Of a stretch of 64,000 bases of DNA, positions 1 through 7,828 are shown piece by piece. How positions within the stretch are numbered: the first letter of the stretch is position 1; every line of letters starts with the position of its first letter. The position numbers and the translations under genes are program-made. A model generated the notes under the pieces. The model saw only the letters and a list, made by a program, of their open reading frames with translations, did not search any database and had not been told where the DNA came from. Source of the stretch: Microcaldota archaeon (GTDB taxonomy: Archaea > Micrarchaeota > Micrarchaeia > Micrarchaeales > CABMGC01); NCBI GenBank assembly GCA_021852055.1, contig JAJZOD010000004.1:1-64000 (forward strand), written 5' to 3'.

Positions 1-84
1 GCGGTGCAACAGGCATCGAAAAGCCGCATTGAAGAACTGAGAACCGATAAAACACATCCTTTGCAGGATGCAGTGATTGCATGA
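1..84 (+). pseudogene. tnpB: C-terminal end of TnpB (IS200/IS605-type), cut by window start
   Basis: The first 28 codons read in frame from the window edge to TGA. The peptide ends THPLQDAVIA and is almost identical to the last residues of the TnpB fragment at 20345-20802, which ends THPFLDAVIA. TnpB is the RNA-guided nuclease carried by IS200/IS605 elements. Only the tail is visible, so whether the gene is intact to the left cannot be told. It is followed at once by the element's right end (92-127). Identity rests on the match to the other copy, which keeps TnpB's zinc ribbon. Confidence 0.85.
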
Positions 85-91
85 ATGCAAA

Positions 92-127
92 GGAAGCCCA
101 CACCGTTCACGGGTGGGAGGATGTCAC
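92..127 (+). repeat. IS200/IS605-type right end (RE)
   Basis: Sequence GGAAGCCCACACC... ...GGATGTCAC, able to form an imperfect hairpin (CCCAC/GTGGG). Related copies are at 20809-20844 (+), 24965-25000 (-), 36227-36262 (-) and, more diverged, 40968-41000 (-). In this family the right end carries the transposase recognition hairpin, and transcripts across it form the TnpB guide RNA. The last base marks the junction with the interrupted pseudogene on the other side. Confidence 0.8.
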
Positions 128-598
128 CGTATAAATTAGAATCTATCAATTCAGATATTGATTCGTTTATCCTTGTGTTGTTCTTTGCTTCTACCTTATC
201 TTCATTTATTGATTTTCTAAGCTCTGAAAGAAGCTGCTTGAATTTCTGATAATCGCCTTCGTTGTTTATCCTGGAGGTGGAATCTGCTATGAATTCAGAT
301 AGCGTAGTTTTCCTTACTGAGAGATGATCGAATTTCTTTGAAATCCGTTCCAATGGTAATATAAGCTGTCTCACTCTTATATTTATGTCGGATATTTTCT
401 ATTAAACTTCTACAGATCTTTCTCCTGGGAAGCAAGTGTTGTTTTCAGCCTGCTTTCCTCAGCTTCTTTTGAGTTCAGGCTTTCTGAATTCAGGCTTTCG
501 TTCAGAGAGTTAGCCGTGCCTTTAGCAGTGTTTAGTTCCTTTCAAAGGACCTCTAGAGTATCAAGCTTTCCTTTGTGTATACTGTATTCTGACAGTTA
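128..598 (-). pseudogene. Decayed coiled-coil gene, paralogue of 60195-61415
   Basis: Translating the minus strand from about 385 down to 128 gives an uninterrupted stretch that aligns with the C-terminal part of the coiled-coil protein at 60195-61415: LPLERISKKFDHLSVRK here against LPLERPSRKLDHITVRK there, and SNLYG against SDLYS at the end. Further upstream (about 598-400) the coiled-coil reading continues in other frames with in-frame stops and at least one frameshift (SEYSIHKGKLDTLE resembles SEYSRISERISALK). The homology stops exactly at the TnpB element's right end. This looks like a duplicated gene that was disrupted by the insertion and then decayed. Confidence 0.75.
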
Positions 599-687
599 AT
601 CCTGAGCGAAAACAGCATAGCAAAGCCAAATCTGAGATTAATAACCTTTATTAAGATAAAGGTTTTACTCTTGATAGAATAGGCGAT

Positions 688-1095
688 ATGATGGCTAAGA
701 AAATATATATACTAGGGTTCGCTGCCTACGACTCGCCAGTTACCTACATCTTTTCGACAAGAGCTAAGGCAGATGCATTCGCAAAACGATACGTCAACAG
801 ATACGGCTGGAGTATAGAGTCGTATATTGTAGACCCTAAGAAAGTTAGCAAAAACGACGAGATGTGGTTTCTGAATACGCCTGAAGGCAAGGCACTCCAG
901 AAACGCGAAGAGAAGGAAAAGGCTAAATGGAGAGCTAGGGAAGCAAAAAAGACGCCGCTAGACGAGCTGATGGAAAGGTTTGATGCATATATTTCTGTTA
1001 ATACTACACATGCTAAACAGGATGTGGAAGTTTTACGATCGCTTAAAAAACAGATTAAAGAAGTGGTTGATGAAAAGCATAAGGTAAAAAAGTAA
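688..1095 (+). CDS. Hypothetical protein, 135 aa
   Basis: A 135-residue protein of no recognised family. The N-terminal half (IYILGFAAYDSPVTYIFST, then AKADAFAKRY) looks like a small alpha/beta fold. The C-terminal half is highly charged and probably helical, ending in a lysine-rich tail. There are two adjacent ATGs (688 and 691). An A/T-rich stretch about 30 bp upstream could be a TATA element. It stands alone between the decayed paralogue and purD, in accessory-looking DNA. The following 264 bases up to 1359 show no gene I can support. Confidence 0.6.
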   Translation: MMAKKIYILGFAAYDSPVTYIFSTRAKADAFAKRYVNRYGWSIESYIVDPKKVSKNDEMWFLNTPEGKALQKREEKEKAKWRAREAKKTPLDELMERFDAYISVNTTHAKQDVEVLRSLKKQIKEVVDEKHKVKK

Positions 1096-1359
1096 AATCA
1101 TAAAAATGTCAAATATTACACTTAAACATAATACGAGTCTAAGGTCAAAAAGTAAATTACGATGGTGATGGAATGAAAACAAACAAGAACATAAAAAAAA
1201 TAGAAATCGCATGAGCGACGGACAAAATTAATATAGTCCGGCCAAGGCATTTTTTATTCTGACGACATTGCTCTAGATTCAAAAAAACTTTTAGAAAAGG
1301 TTTTATCAAAAGTATCTTAAGAAATCTTCACCTAATTATGATGCGCAGTAATATTTCGA

Positions 1360-2715
1360 TTATTGACTTCTTCTCAATCTTGCCACATCTCTCCAGCCTA
1401 TATCATCACGATAATGTAAATTGTCTCCTTCTATTGACACATGACCAATCGCAGCATATGCTTTCAACCTTGCTTCTAATACGTTTCTACCCTCCCCAAC
1501 AATATAAAACAACCTTCCACCTGTAGCATAGTGTTTCCCATCCTGCACGGATACGCCTGCGCCGTATACTTCGATTCCTTCCATATTCATGACATTATCT
1601 AAACCATAAATCTGTTTTCCTATAACTGCAGAATAATCAGCAGGATAGCCTTTCGAAACACCGGCAACTACAACACGGGCCTTGCCATCTGATTGTATCG
1701 CATGGTCTTTTATTGTGTGCGTTACAACTGAATAACCAAGCTCCAAAATGTCATTTTTTATTCCCGGAACTATAACTTGCGCTTCTGGATCCCCCCAACG
1801 TGCATTCCATTCAACTATGTTAGGCACAAGCTTGTTTTGTTGATATTGTAATATTCCTCCAAGATAAAGTATACCTGTATATTGTCTTCCTTCTGTATAA
1901 AGACCTTTCACTATAGTATTGAATATATCTTCTGTTTTACTTGCTATGTGATCATTAATAACAAGGGGAGGGGTGCTACAGCCCATACCTCCAGTATTCG
2001 GTCCTTGGTCATTATTGTAGGCACGTTTATGATCCTGTGCATTTCCAAGAATCTTCACAGTAATACCATCAGTTATAGCAAATGAAGAAAACTCCTCAGC
2101 ATTAGAACTGTCTTCGTTACGCAGCCAATGCTCTATCAGAAAGGTTTTGCCTGCATTCCCAAAACTTGCCATTGATTTTATCGCATTAACCGCTTCTTTG
2201 AAAGTTTCTGCTGGTATAGAACCCTTACCTTTTGCAAGACCAGATGCCTTTACAAATACAGGAGTATCTTTAGGAAGACTTCGCATATACGCAATACCCT
2301 GTTCCTCACTGTTGCATATTTGGTATTTTGGCTGCGGTAAGGAATGCTTAGTACCGAGTTGTCTAGCATATGCCTTGCTCCATTCTATCTCGCCTGCGGC
2401 TTTTGTAGGTCCGAGAACACAAAGTGTCGCTACTTTCTTCCGCAATATATCCACAAGACCTTTAGCAACTGCATCATCCTGCGCTACATCTACAAAAGAT
2501 ACGCTATTCAATTTGCAAATCTTTACTATATCTGTGATTGAAGTGGTATTGACTGTTGGAAAAGTACGCACTGACTTGTCTGTACATATCTTCATAAGAT
2601 CGTTGCCAGGTATTGCTATAATGCTCTCGACATTATGACTCTTCGCGTATGCCCTAACCAAAGCTGCACCCCTACCGTCACAGTCTATTACTGCAACCCT
2701 TTCCTTGCGCGTCAT
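1360..2715 (-). CDS. purD: Phosphoribosylamine-glycine ligase (GAR synthetase)
   Basis: Catalyses ATP-dependent ligation of glycine to 5-phosphoribosylamine, the second step of purine synthesis. The ATP-grasp family is recognised from the glycine-rich lid FVKASGLAKGKG, the motif HKRAYNNDQGPNTGGMG and the GARS signature RWGDPEAQ near residue 310. The length (451 aa) is slightly above the usual 420-430. I chose the ATG at 2715: an in-frame ATG at 2733 exists, but a TATA-like TTTATAATTTAAAT at about 2741-2755 places the transcript start near 2720. No other purine genes adjoin it, so it is a lone pathway gene here. Signature position 2 is Trp rather than Phe/Leu, a mild deviation. Confidence 0.9.
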   Translation of the reverse strand: MTRKERVAVIDCDGRGAALVRAYAKSHNVESIIAIPGNDLMKICTDKSVRTFPTVNTTSITDIVKICKLNSVSFVDVAQDDAVAKGLVDILRKKVATLCVLGPTKAAGEIEWSKAYARQLGTKHSLPQPKYQICNSEEQGIAYMRSLPKDTPVFVKASGLAKGKGSIPAETFKEAVNAIKSMASFGNAGKTFLIEHWLRNEDSSNAEEFSSFAITDGITVKILGNAQDHKRAYNNDQGPNTGGMGCSTPPLVINDHIASKTEDIFNTIVKGLYTEGRQYTGILYLGGILQYQQNKLVPNIVEWNARWGDPEAQVIVPGIKNDILELGYSVVTHTIKDHAIQSDGKARVVVAGVSKGYPADYSAVIGKQIYGLDNVMNMEGIEVYGAGVSVQDGKHYATGGRLFYIVGEGRNVLEARLKAYAAIGHVSIEGDNLHYRDDIGWRDVARLRRSQ

Positions 2716-2733
2716 TGCATCATGCCTGCACAA

Positions 2734-3164
2734 AACTTGACGTTTATAATTTAAATAGTGATATCAAGCAAAGATAAGAGTTTAATAAACTTACGGCAAA
2801 TCAATCCCAAATAGGAGAATTTCACTATTCGCTAATCTTCAAAAAGGTATTCGGCATTTTTCAACAAATCAATTTTGGCGACTGAAATGAAATCAACTTA
2901 TGAACATTTGGTTTAGACTGTAGAAAATCTGCAAAAAGAGAACAAAGAACTGAAAGAGAACCAAGGGAGATAAGATTAAGAGATAGTAAAACTCAAAAAA
3001 GACCTCCACAAATATCTCTACTAGGTCATTGACTTTGTATATTGCAATTTTAATGGATTCTTACTATAAAATGTTTTAGTATTCTTGACTTGTGATTGAA
3101 AGCTTAATCATTTTATATTGCTGTAAGAGTTATAAGCTTTATTACACAAATTTATATTGGTTTA
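2734..3164. other. Gene-free stretch with possible transposase relic
   Basis: 431 bases without a supportable gene. On the plus strand around 2890-3025 the broken frames read like a coiled-coil segment (VENLQKENKELKEN, then EIVKLKKDLHKY). This resembles the leucine-zipper-like N-terminus of IS66-type transposases, but it is interrupted by stops. That is the only content I can suggest, with low confidence. The rest is A/T-rich and includes the promoter region of the next gene. Confidence 0.35.
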
Positions 3165-3992
3165 ATGAAAGTCTTAATCACCGGTGCAAATGGTTATCTT
3201 GGAGCTAGACTTATGAAAGACCTATCGGACTATTATGATGCTTATGGAACTTACCATAAAACTGGCCCCTCTAATAAGCTATTACAATTGGATATTGCTA
3301 ACAAACAAGAAGTAATTTATGCTGTGAATAAAATAAAGCCAGATTTAATAGTTCATGCTTCTGCCATACCTAACGAAAAGAAATGTGAACAGGACATTGC
3401 ACTTGCTAGAAGCGTAAATGTTGATGGTACAGCAAATATCGCTGAGGCTGCCAACGCGATAAATGCTAGTGTCGTATTTATTTCTTCCACTGCTGTGTTA
3501 GATCCTGAAAAATATGGCACATATGGAAAAACAAAATTTGAAGCGGAAAGAATTATTCAAAAAATGTGTAAAAATTATCTTATTTTAAGGCCTGGGCTTA
3601 TAATTGGACAGAGCCCTAATACAGAAAATGATAGATTCCATAATAAGCTTTTGAATAATATTGTGAAGAAAACTCCGGCAGTGTATGACAACGTTCAAAA
3701 GTATGAAGTTACTTGGGCTGGGCAATTAGGTGAGGTGATAATTAAAGCTAAAAAGAGGAATATTATTGATAAAATTATCCCAGTAGTAATTGATGATTAC
3801 AAGACTAGGTTTGAAATTGCCAGAGATATACTCCAGAAATTCAATATAAAAGTTGCATCTAAAGAGGAAGAAACTATTGTAGACTCAGGATGGGCCACTG
3901 CAAAAACATTGAAAGAGATGGATCTAAAAGTTTATAATTATACGGAAATAATAGGAAAAACAGTAGGAGAGATTAAAGAATATCTAAAATAG
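3165..3992 (+). CDS. NAD(P)-dependent sugar reductase/epimerase, RmlD-like
   Basis: An extended short-chain dehydrogenase of 275 aa. The N-terminal Rossmann motif GANGYLG (residues 7-13) binds NAD(P). The middle has the SST stretch (about residue 107) and YGKTK (about residues 120-124), which supply the catalytic Ser/Tyr/Lys. The overall pattern (HASAIPNEKKCEQD, LRPGLIIGQ) fits dTDP-4-dehydrorhamnose reductase-like proteins, which make nucleotide sugars for surface glycans. No rhamnose-pathway partner is adjacent, so the exact substrate is unknown. A TATA-like TTTATATTGG lies immediately upstream. The gene is more A/T-rich than its neighbours, which may point to transfer. Confidence 0.8.
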   Translation: MKVLITGANGYLGARLMKDLSDYYDAYGTYHKTGPSNKLLQLDIANKQEVIYAVNKIKPDLIVHASAIPNEKKCEQDIALARSVNVDGTANIAEAANAINASVVFISSTAVLDPEKYGTYGKTKFEAERIIQKMCKNYLILRPGLIIGQSPNTENDRFHNKLLNNIVKKTPAVYDNVQKYEVTWAGQLGEVIIKAKKRNIIDKIIPVVIDDYKTRFEIARDILQKFNIKVASKEEETIVDSGWATAKTLKEMDLKVYNYTEIIGKTVGEIKEYLK

Positions 3993-4223
3993 GTTTTCAA
4001 GACCGTTCACATACGTGTTATCGGGTTTTAAAGGCAAAAAAGTCAGCAGCAACAGTTAAATGATACTCCAAATGGTCCTAACGTGTATATTCTAACTATA
4101 AAACTTGCAGATAGAACCTTCACTTTAATCAAAAGGGGTAAAGCTCGATATCAACAAAATTAAGCAGATATTTAAGAATGTATATATAGGAAACAAACAA
4201 TTGCTGAATAATGGGTGATTTTA

Positions 4224-4631
4224 ATGGCAAACAAAAAAGGATTAAACAAGGAGGAAATAACAGCAATGAAGGAATATCTCAAAGAGAAGAATGCAAAGGT
4301 CAATGGTGAAGAGGCTGTGCTTTCTGCTATCGCTAAGATGAAGGAACCTGCTCGTTCAATGGCCAGGCGCGTGCATGAAATTGTCAAAGCAAGTGCTCCG
4401 GAACTTTCTCCTAGAACGTGGTATGGGATGCCAGCATATGCAAAAGGTGATAAGGTTATCTGCTTCTTCCAGGATGCGGGCAAGTTCAAGGCGAGATATT
4501 CAACGTTTGGTTTAACCGATAAGGCACACCTAGACGAAGGCAAAATGTGGCCTACTGGATTTGCACTGACCGGATTAACACATGCAGAAGAGGCAAAGAT
4601 TGCTGCTCTTGTAAAGAAAGCAGTGAGCTGA
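4224..4631 (+). CDS. DUF1801 / YdhG-like protein
   Basis: A 135-residue protein resembling the DUF1801 family, whose members have a frataxin-like alpha/beta fold. The visible signature is the central RTWYGMPAYAKGDKVICFF segment followed by KARYSTFGL. The N-terminal 50 residues are helical and charged. The function of the family is not settled. I chose ATG 4224; a GTG at 4215 is in frame just upstream. A TATA-like TATATATAGG lies about 30 bp upstream. It stands alone. Confidence 0.7.
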   Translation: MANKKGLNKEEITAMKEYLKEKNAKVNGEEAVLSAIAKMKEPARSMARRVHEIVKASAPELSPRTWYGMPAYAKGDKVICFFQDAGKFKARYSTFGLTDKAHLDEGKMWPTGFALTGLTHAEEAKIAALVKKAVS

Positions 4632-4686
4632 GAACCGATTTCGCAGAACAATGGGGAAAGGATTAAATAGAACATAGGCGAAAGCG

Positions 4687-5457
4687 ATGAGAAACGTGCA
4701 TAAAGTAGAGAAATGTGGTAATGGCATTGCTTCAACAGCATTAAGAAACCGTGAGTACATGAGCAGCATAATCAGGGCGCGCAGGCAGACCAGCTCTAGG
4801 AAAACGTGGGTCTTTGATTATGACGGAGTCATAGTGCCCGACTTCACTGCAAAGGACATTAAGCGCGGATATGAGAGGGCATATGACTTCATATCTGAAG
4901 CGCGCGGAGTCGACAGAAAAAAGGCGAAGAGGATGGTGGATGAAATCGAGAGGGAGCAGAAGGAGTACAAGGAGCCGCTGGTTTCTTCAGTCCACAGAAT
5001 AGTCCCAGAAGTACCGATACCACAGCTATTTAGGCACTTTTTTGTAGGTTATAAAAAAGACCACGGCCACTTTGGCAGGGATCCGTGGCTTGTATCGCAC
5101 CTTAACATATTGCACAGAAAAGGGATAGAAAAAACCATACTTACTAACACACCTGTCGCAGTAGTTTCAAGATCGATGGAAAGAAAAGGCATATCCGGAT
5201 ATTTTAAAGCAGTCATGGGCTGTGACAGCTTTGGTGGCGTGATGAAACCGAAGCCGGAGGCGTTCATGCTTGCTCTATTAAATTTAGGCATATCAGCAAA
5301 GGAAACCGTATTCATAGATAACTCTATCCAAAACATCCTTGTTGCAAGAGAGATGGGCATATTTTCGGTCCATATACACGGAGACGAATCCAGTGGCGTA
5401 GATGGAGCTGATATAAGTTATAGCAGTCTCAGAGAGTTCCTCGATGAGCACGCTTGA
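4687..5457 (+). CDS. HAD-superfamily hydrolase (phosphatase-like)
   Basis: The four HAD motifs are visible: DYDGV (motif I, nucleophile Asp), TNT (motif II), the Lys in KPKPEAF (motif III) and FIDNS (motif IV). HAD phosphatases hydrolyse small phosphorylated metabolites in the cytoplasm; the substrate is not predictable. It is clearly paralogous to the HAD gene at 43329-44090: both begin FDYDGV.VPD.TA...KR.Y and end IFSV.I.GD. ATG 4687 is favoured because a TATA-like TTAAATAG lies about 23 bp upstream (leaderless); ATG 4759 is possible. It ends 21 bp from the convergent PfkB gene. Confidence 0.82.
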   Translation: MRNVHKVEKCGNGIASTALRNREYMSSIIRARRQTSSRKTWVFDYDGVIVPDFTAKDIKRGYERAYDFISEARGVDRKKAKRMVDEIEREQKEYKEPLVSSVHRIVPEVPIPQLFRHFFVGYKKDHGHFGRDPWLVSHLNILHRKGIEKTILTNTPVAVVSRSMERKGISGYFKAVMGCDSFGGVMKPKPEAFMLALLNLGISAKETVFIDNSIQNILVAREMGIFSVHIHGDESSGVDGADISYSSLREFLDEHA

Positions 5458-5478
5458 GATGATTTCTGCGCTGCGGCC

Positions 5479-6411
5479 TCATCGGTTCTGCTTGCGCATG
5501 CGCTCCATTACATCGGCAATGCGCGGTATGTTGCTCTGGCATCCAAGCTTCTCTACAACAAACGATGCTGTTGCAGAAGCTATGTATGCAGAGCGCACAA
5601 TGTCTCCTGTCTTGAGATAGCTGGCTATAAATGCAGCAGCGTATGCATCGCCAGTACCTGTCGTGCCGACTACGGCCTTGGGCTTATATGCAGGTATGCT
5701 GATGGCATCGCTATTCGTGTATATCATACTGCCCTTGCTGCCACGCGTGACTATTACTGCCTTGATTCCGAACATAAGTTGAAGCCTGCTTGCATTGCAG
5801 CACAGCTTTTCCTGCAGCACCTCGGCCTCTTTTTCGTTAAGCAGCAGGAAATCGGTGTTGCGCAAACAACGGACTATGCTGTCCGTAGTATGGTAGGCTG
5901 TCTCGTGCGCTGGTGCATAGAAGTTGAGCGTTTTTGAAGTTGCAAGCGCCAACTCATTCAGCTTTTGTGTTCCGGATGTTGCGTACAATGCGGAGTACTT
6001 TGAGTTTTTCACAAAGCCCATGGCATGCTTTATATATGCATCAGAATCCTTTCCGAGATACGTGCCGTAGAAGAAGTTCCTGCTGTCCTGATTATCATTG
6101 AAGCTGTATGTAATCGGCACTTTTGAGCTCTTGCATTGAAACAGCCCCGATGTATCTGCACCTGCGCTGCTTAGATATTCATGGTAGCCTTTTGCCGCAA
6201 AGTCGCTTCCGGCAGGCCCTACAAGCAGAGTGTCGACATCGAATATCCTGGAGAACATTAGAAAATTTGCGCCTCTGCCGCCGAACGACTCTTTCAGTTC
6301 GTCGAGCTGCGTAGGGTGCTGCCCCTCTTTTAGCTCGTGGCTGGTGCCGTGTATGTCAATTGTCAGGCCGCCTAAGCACAGTATATCTGCTGCAATGGCG
6401 ATTTTACGCAT
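5479..6411 (-). CDS. PfkB-family carbohydrate/nucleoside kinase
   Basis: A 310-residue ribokinase-like kinase. The N-terminal substrate motif is GGRGAN (about residues 44-49) and the C-terminal PfkB signature is GTTGTGDAYAAAF, whose Asp is the catalytic base. TRGSKGS precedes it, as is usual. The family phosphorylates sugars or nucleosides using ATP; archaeal members with a GG.GAN motif include nucleoside kinases and sugar kinases, so the substrate is open. It converges on the HAD gene, and no other sugar-metabolism gene adjoins. Confidence 0.85.
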   Translation of the reverse strand: MRKIAIAADILCLGGLTIDIHGTSHELKEGQHPTQLDELKESFGGRGANFLMFSRIFDVDTLLVGPAGSDFAAKGYHEYLSSAGADTSGLFQCKSSKVPITYSFNDNQDSRNFFYGTYLGKDSDAYIKHAMGFVKNSKYSALYATSGTQKLNELALATSKTLNFYAPAHETAYHTTDSIVRCLRNTDFLLLNEKEAEVLQEKLCCNASRLQLMFGIKAVIVTRGSKGSMIYTNSDAISIPAYKPKAVVGTTGTGDAYAAAFIASYLKTGDIVRSAYIASATASFVVEKLGCQSNIPRIADVMERMRKQNR

Positions 6412-6551
6412 GCGTGATGCCTTCTTGATCGTTGCAACACCCGCTTAAATGTTGCACTGACCAATATTTATTGTTTTGTGTGGGCCCGCAGTGGCAAGAT
6501 GCAGGAAGCATATGTAAAACTGCTGGACTTGCAGCTTGCATGATGATTTTT

Positions 6552-6566
6552 ATTTGCAGGGGGAGA
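6552..6566. repeat. att-like direct repeat, distal copy
   Basis: ATTTGCAGGGGGAGA, identical over 15 bp to 7676-7690 within and next to the tRNA-Leu 3' end. Interpreted as the distal attachment-site copy made on integration. Identity is lost immediately after the core. Confidence 0.65.
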
Positions 6567-6579
6567 AACTAGACTCACA

Positions 6580-6616
6580 AACCCTTAGCGGGTTCGTGGA
6601 TTCAAATCTCGCTAGC
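6580..6616 (+). other. tRNA-like 3' half (relic)
   Basis: A perfect hairpin AACCC-TTAGC-GGGTT (6580-6594) is followed by CGTGGA, a T-loop-like TTCAAAT (6601-6607) and CTCGC. The layout resembles the long variable arm and T arm of a Leu/Ser tRNA, but the T stem pairs poorly and no matching acceptor or D arm is present. It may be a fragment of a tRNA target or chance. Confidence 0.3.
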
Positions 6617-6678
6617 TTTGAATCAGGATTACCGGTGTGATGGCTTGTTATGCAAAAAGTAATATAAATAAATCTAAG

Positions 6679-6696
6679 AGATATATTTATATATCT
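6679..6696. promoter_or_regulatory. Palindromic operator before the toxin-antitoxin pair
   Basis: A perfect inverted repeat AGATATAT-TT-ATATATCT lies 26 bp before the antitoxin ATG, overlapping the A/T-rich promoter. Antitoxins with winged-helix domains commonly repress their own operon through such a site. The role is inferred. Confidence 0.5.
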
Positions 6697-6722
6697 AATT
6701 GATATAAATATTATTGATATAC

Positions 6723-7001
6723 ATGACTTCAAAAACTCAAGTTCAGACGCAGATTCAACATTCACCTACTCTGAACACAGTACTTATGGTGGAACAAACT
6801 TTAAGGGATAGCAAAGAGGTACTCAAAATAGCAGAATTGAAAAGGAGGCTGCCAAGGAAAGTGATGCACGCAACTCTTCTTGAAATTTTAAATTACCTAC
6901 AAGAAAGTGGCAAGATACTGATAACTACAAAAGGAGTAGTGTGGACATACACTCCCAGCGATTTGATGGATAAGCTTAAGAAAGGAGGATTAGAGCTATG
7001 A
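6723..7001 (+). CDS. Winged-helix antitoxin-like protein
   Basis: A 92-residue basic protein. Residues 25-80 look like a winged helix: helices around KEVLKIAELKRRLPRKV and ATLLEILNYLQESGKILIT, then a beta wing GVVWTY. Its stop overlaps the next gene's start (ATGA, 6998-7001), so the two are translationally coupled, as in type II toxin-antitoxin operons. I chose ATG 6723 over a TTG at 6714. A palindrome in the promoter suggests autorepression. Assignment as antitoxin rests on position and fold, not on a recognised family. Confidence 0.7.
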   Translation: MTSKTQVQTQIQHSPTLNTVLMVEQTLRDSKEVLKIAELKRRLPRKVMHATLLEILNYLQESGKILITTKGVVWTYTPSDLMDKLKKGGLEL

Positions 7002-7363
7002 AGACGCCAAAAGTCATAAGGGTAATTCTCAAAGGCCAAGCCAAAGAGGCTTATGAAATGCTCTGCAAAGTTGTAGAAGAGCAGAAAGGCAAGGGCAGGA
7101 CAAACTCAGAAGAGATACAATTGCTGAAATCAATAAACAAGAAAGTAGAGCTTCTCAAGTATAATCAGGCATATGGACAAGGCATAGCAAAAGAACAGAT
7201 ACCGAAAGGTCTTGATGTTAATAATCTGTTCCGAATAGAACTTACTCACTATTGGAGGATGATATATACTATACGAACTAACGAAGTAGAGATAGTGAGT
7301 TTTATCCTGTACATAATAGATCACAAGGAATATGACAAGATATTAGGTTATAGAAAACAGTAG
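6998..7363 (+). CDS. RelE/ParE-like toxin
   Basis: A 121-residue protein whose C-terminal half has the RelE/ParE-like pattern: FRIELTHYWRMIYTI, then VEIVSFILYIIDHKEYDKILGY. This matches the family's paired beta strands with a conserved Arg/Lys and the final D.H..Y element. RelE-type toxins cleave mRNA on the ribosome. It overlaps the antitoxin by 4 bp and ends 3 bp from the convergent integrase remnant. The pair is the only cargo of the integrated element and may explain its retention by addiction. Confidence 0.75.
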   Translation: MKTPKVIRVILKGQAKEAYEMLCKVVEEQKGKGRTNSEEIQLLKSINKKVELLKYNQAYGQGIAKEQIPKGLDVNNLFRIELTHYWRMIYTIRTNEVEIVSFILYIIDHKEYDKILGYRKQ

Positions 7364-7366
7364 GTT

Positions 7367-7711
7367 CTAGATATTTCTTGAGAGCCTTGATTTCAGGCCA
7401 GAAGCTTCGCTAAGACCAAATGCGTTGTCTACCTCCTTGTATGGCTCCTCTTTTCTAGTGGTTATGTAGGTCGTGGTGGTGCTTGGGTCGCTATGCCTAG
7501 CGAACCTGCTTGTAAGCACCAGATTTCCGTTTGTCTGCTTGGCGAAGTTGATTATGACATAGTGCCTTAGGCTGTGGGTAGTCAGCCTGTGGAGGTGCCT
7601 TACGTTCCTGTTAGGGTTGGTTTCATCTGAGGTATCATATACCTCGTACAACCCTGCTTTGACGTCGTAGATTGAATTTGCAGGGGGAGAGATTTGAACT
7701 CTCGTATCCAC
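7367..7711 (-). pseudogene. C-terminal half of a tyrosine recombinase, int(C)
   Basis: The sequence contains the second catalytic box of tyrosine recombinases: HSLRHYVI (HxxR), FARHSDPS (His) and TTTTYI (nucleophile Tyr). The first catalytic Arg and the whole N-terminal domain are absent. The reading frame enters from the 3' end of tRNA-Leu: the first 12 codons of the open frame are tRNA sequence, so no genuine start codon exists. This is what remains when an SSV-type int gene is split by integration. The partner int(N) near 6552 is not recognisable. Probably non-functional in situ. Confidence 0.8.
7676..7690. repeat. att-like direct repeat, tRNA-proximal copy
   Basis: The same 15 bp as at 6552-6566. 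It covers the tRNA-Leu acceptor 3' strand and discriminator (7679-7690) plus three bases beyond, so the tRNA is intact after integration. Confidence 0.7.
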
Positions 7712-7764
7712 AAAGGAAACAAGCCCTGAACCTGTCGCATTTGGCCAAGCTCTGCCACCCCTGC
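7679..7764 (-). tRNA. tRNA-Leu(CAG)
   Basis: An 86-nt tRNA read on the minus strand. Acceptor GCAGGGG pairs with CCCCUGC, with A as discriminator. Anticodon stem ACAGG/CUUGU encloses loop UUCAGGG (anticodon CAG). The long variable arm typical of Leu, and T arm GAGAG-UUCAAAU-CUCUC, are present. CCA is not encoded. It serves as the attachment site of the small integrated element downstream. Confidence 0.93.
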
Positions 7765-7828
7765 GTGGTTTATATTATGCATAAGAAACGTATTTATATT
7801 GTGAATAGTGTATTAAATCTGTGTTTTT

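Larger units (their letters stand above)
6552..7690. mobile_element. Small integrated element at tRNA-Leu (toxin-antitoxin + int remnant)
   Basis: The segment is bounded by a direct 15-bp repeat, ATTTGCAGGGGGAGA, at 6552-6566 and 7676-7690. The right copy is the 3' end of the tRNA-Leu gene. Next to the tRNA lies the C-terminal half of a tyrosine recombinase in the same orientation, which is the arrangement left when an SSV-type integrase gene carrying attP integrates into a tRNA 3' end. The interior carries only a toxin-antitoxin pair. No N-terminal integrase half or replication gene is recognisable, so this is probably a shrunken, immobile remnant about 1.1 kb long. The boundaries are inferred from the repeats alone. 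Confidence 0.7.
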
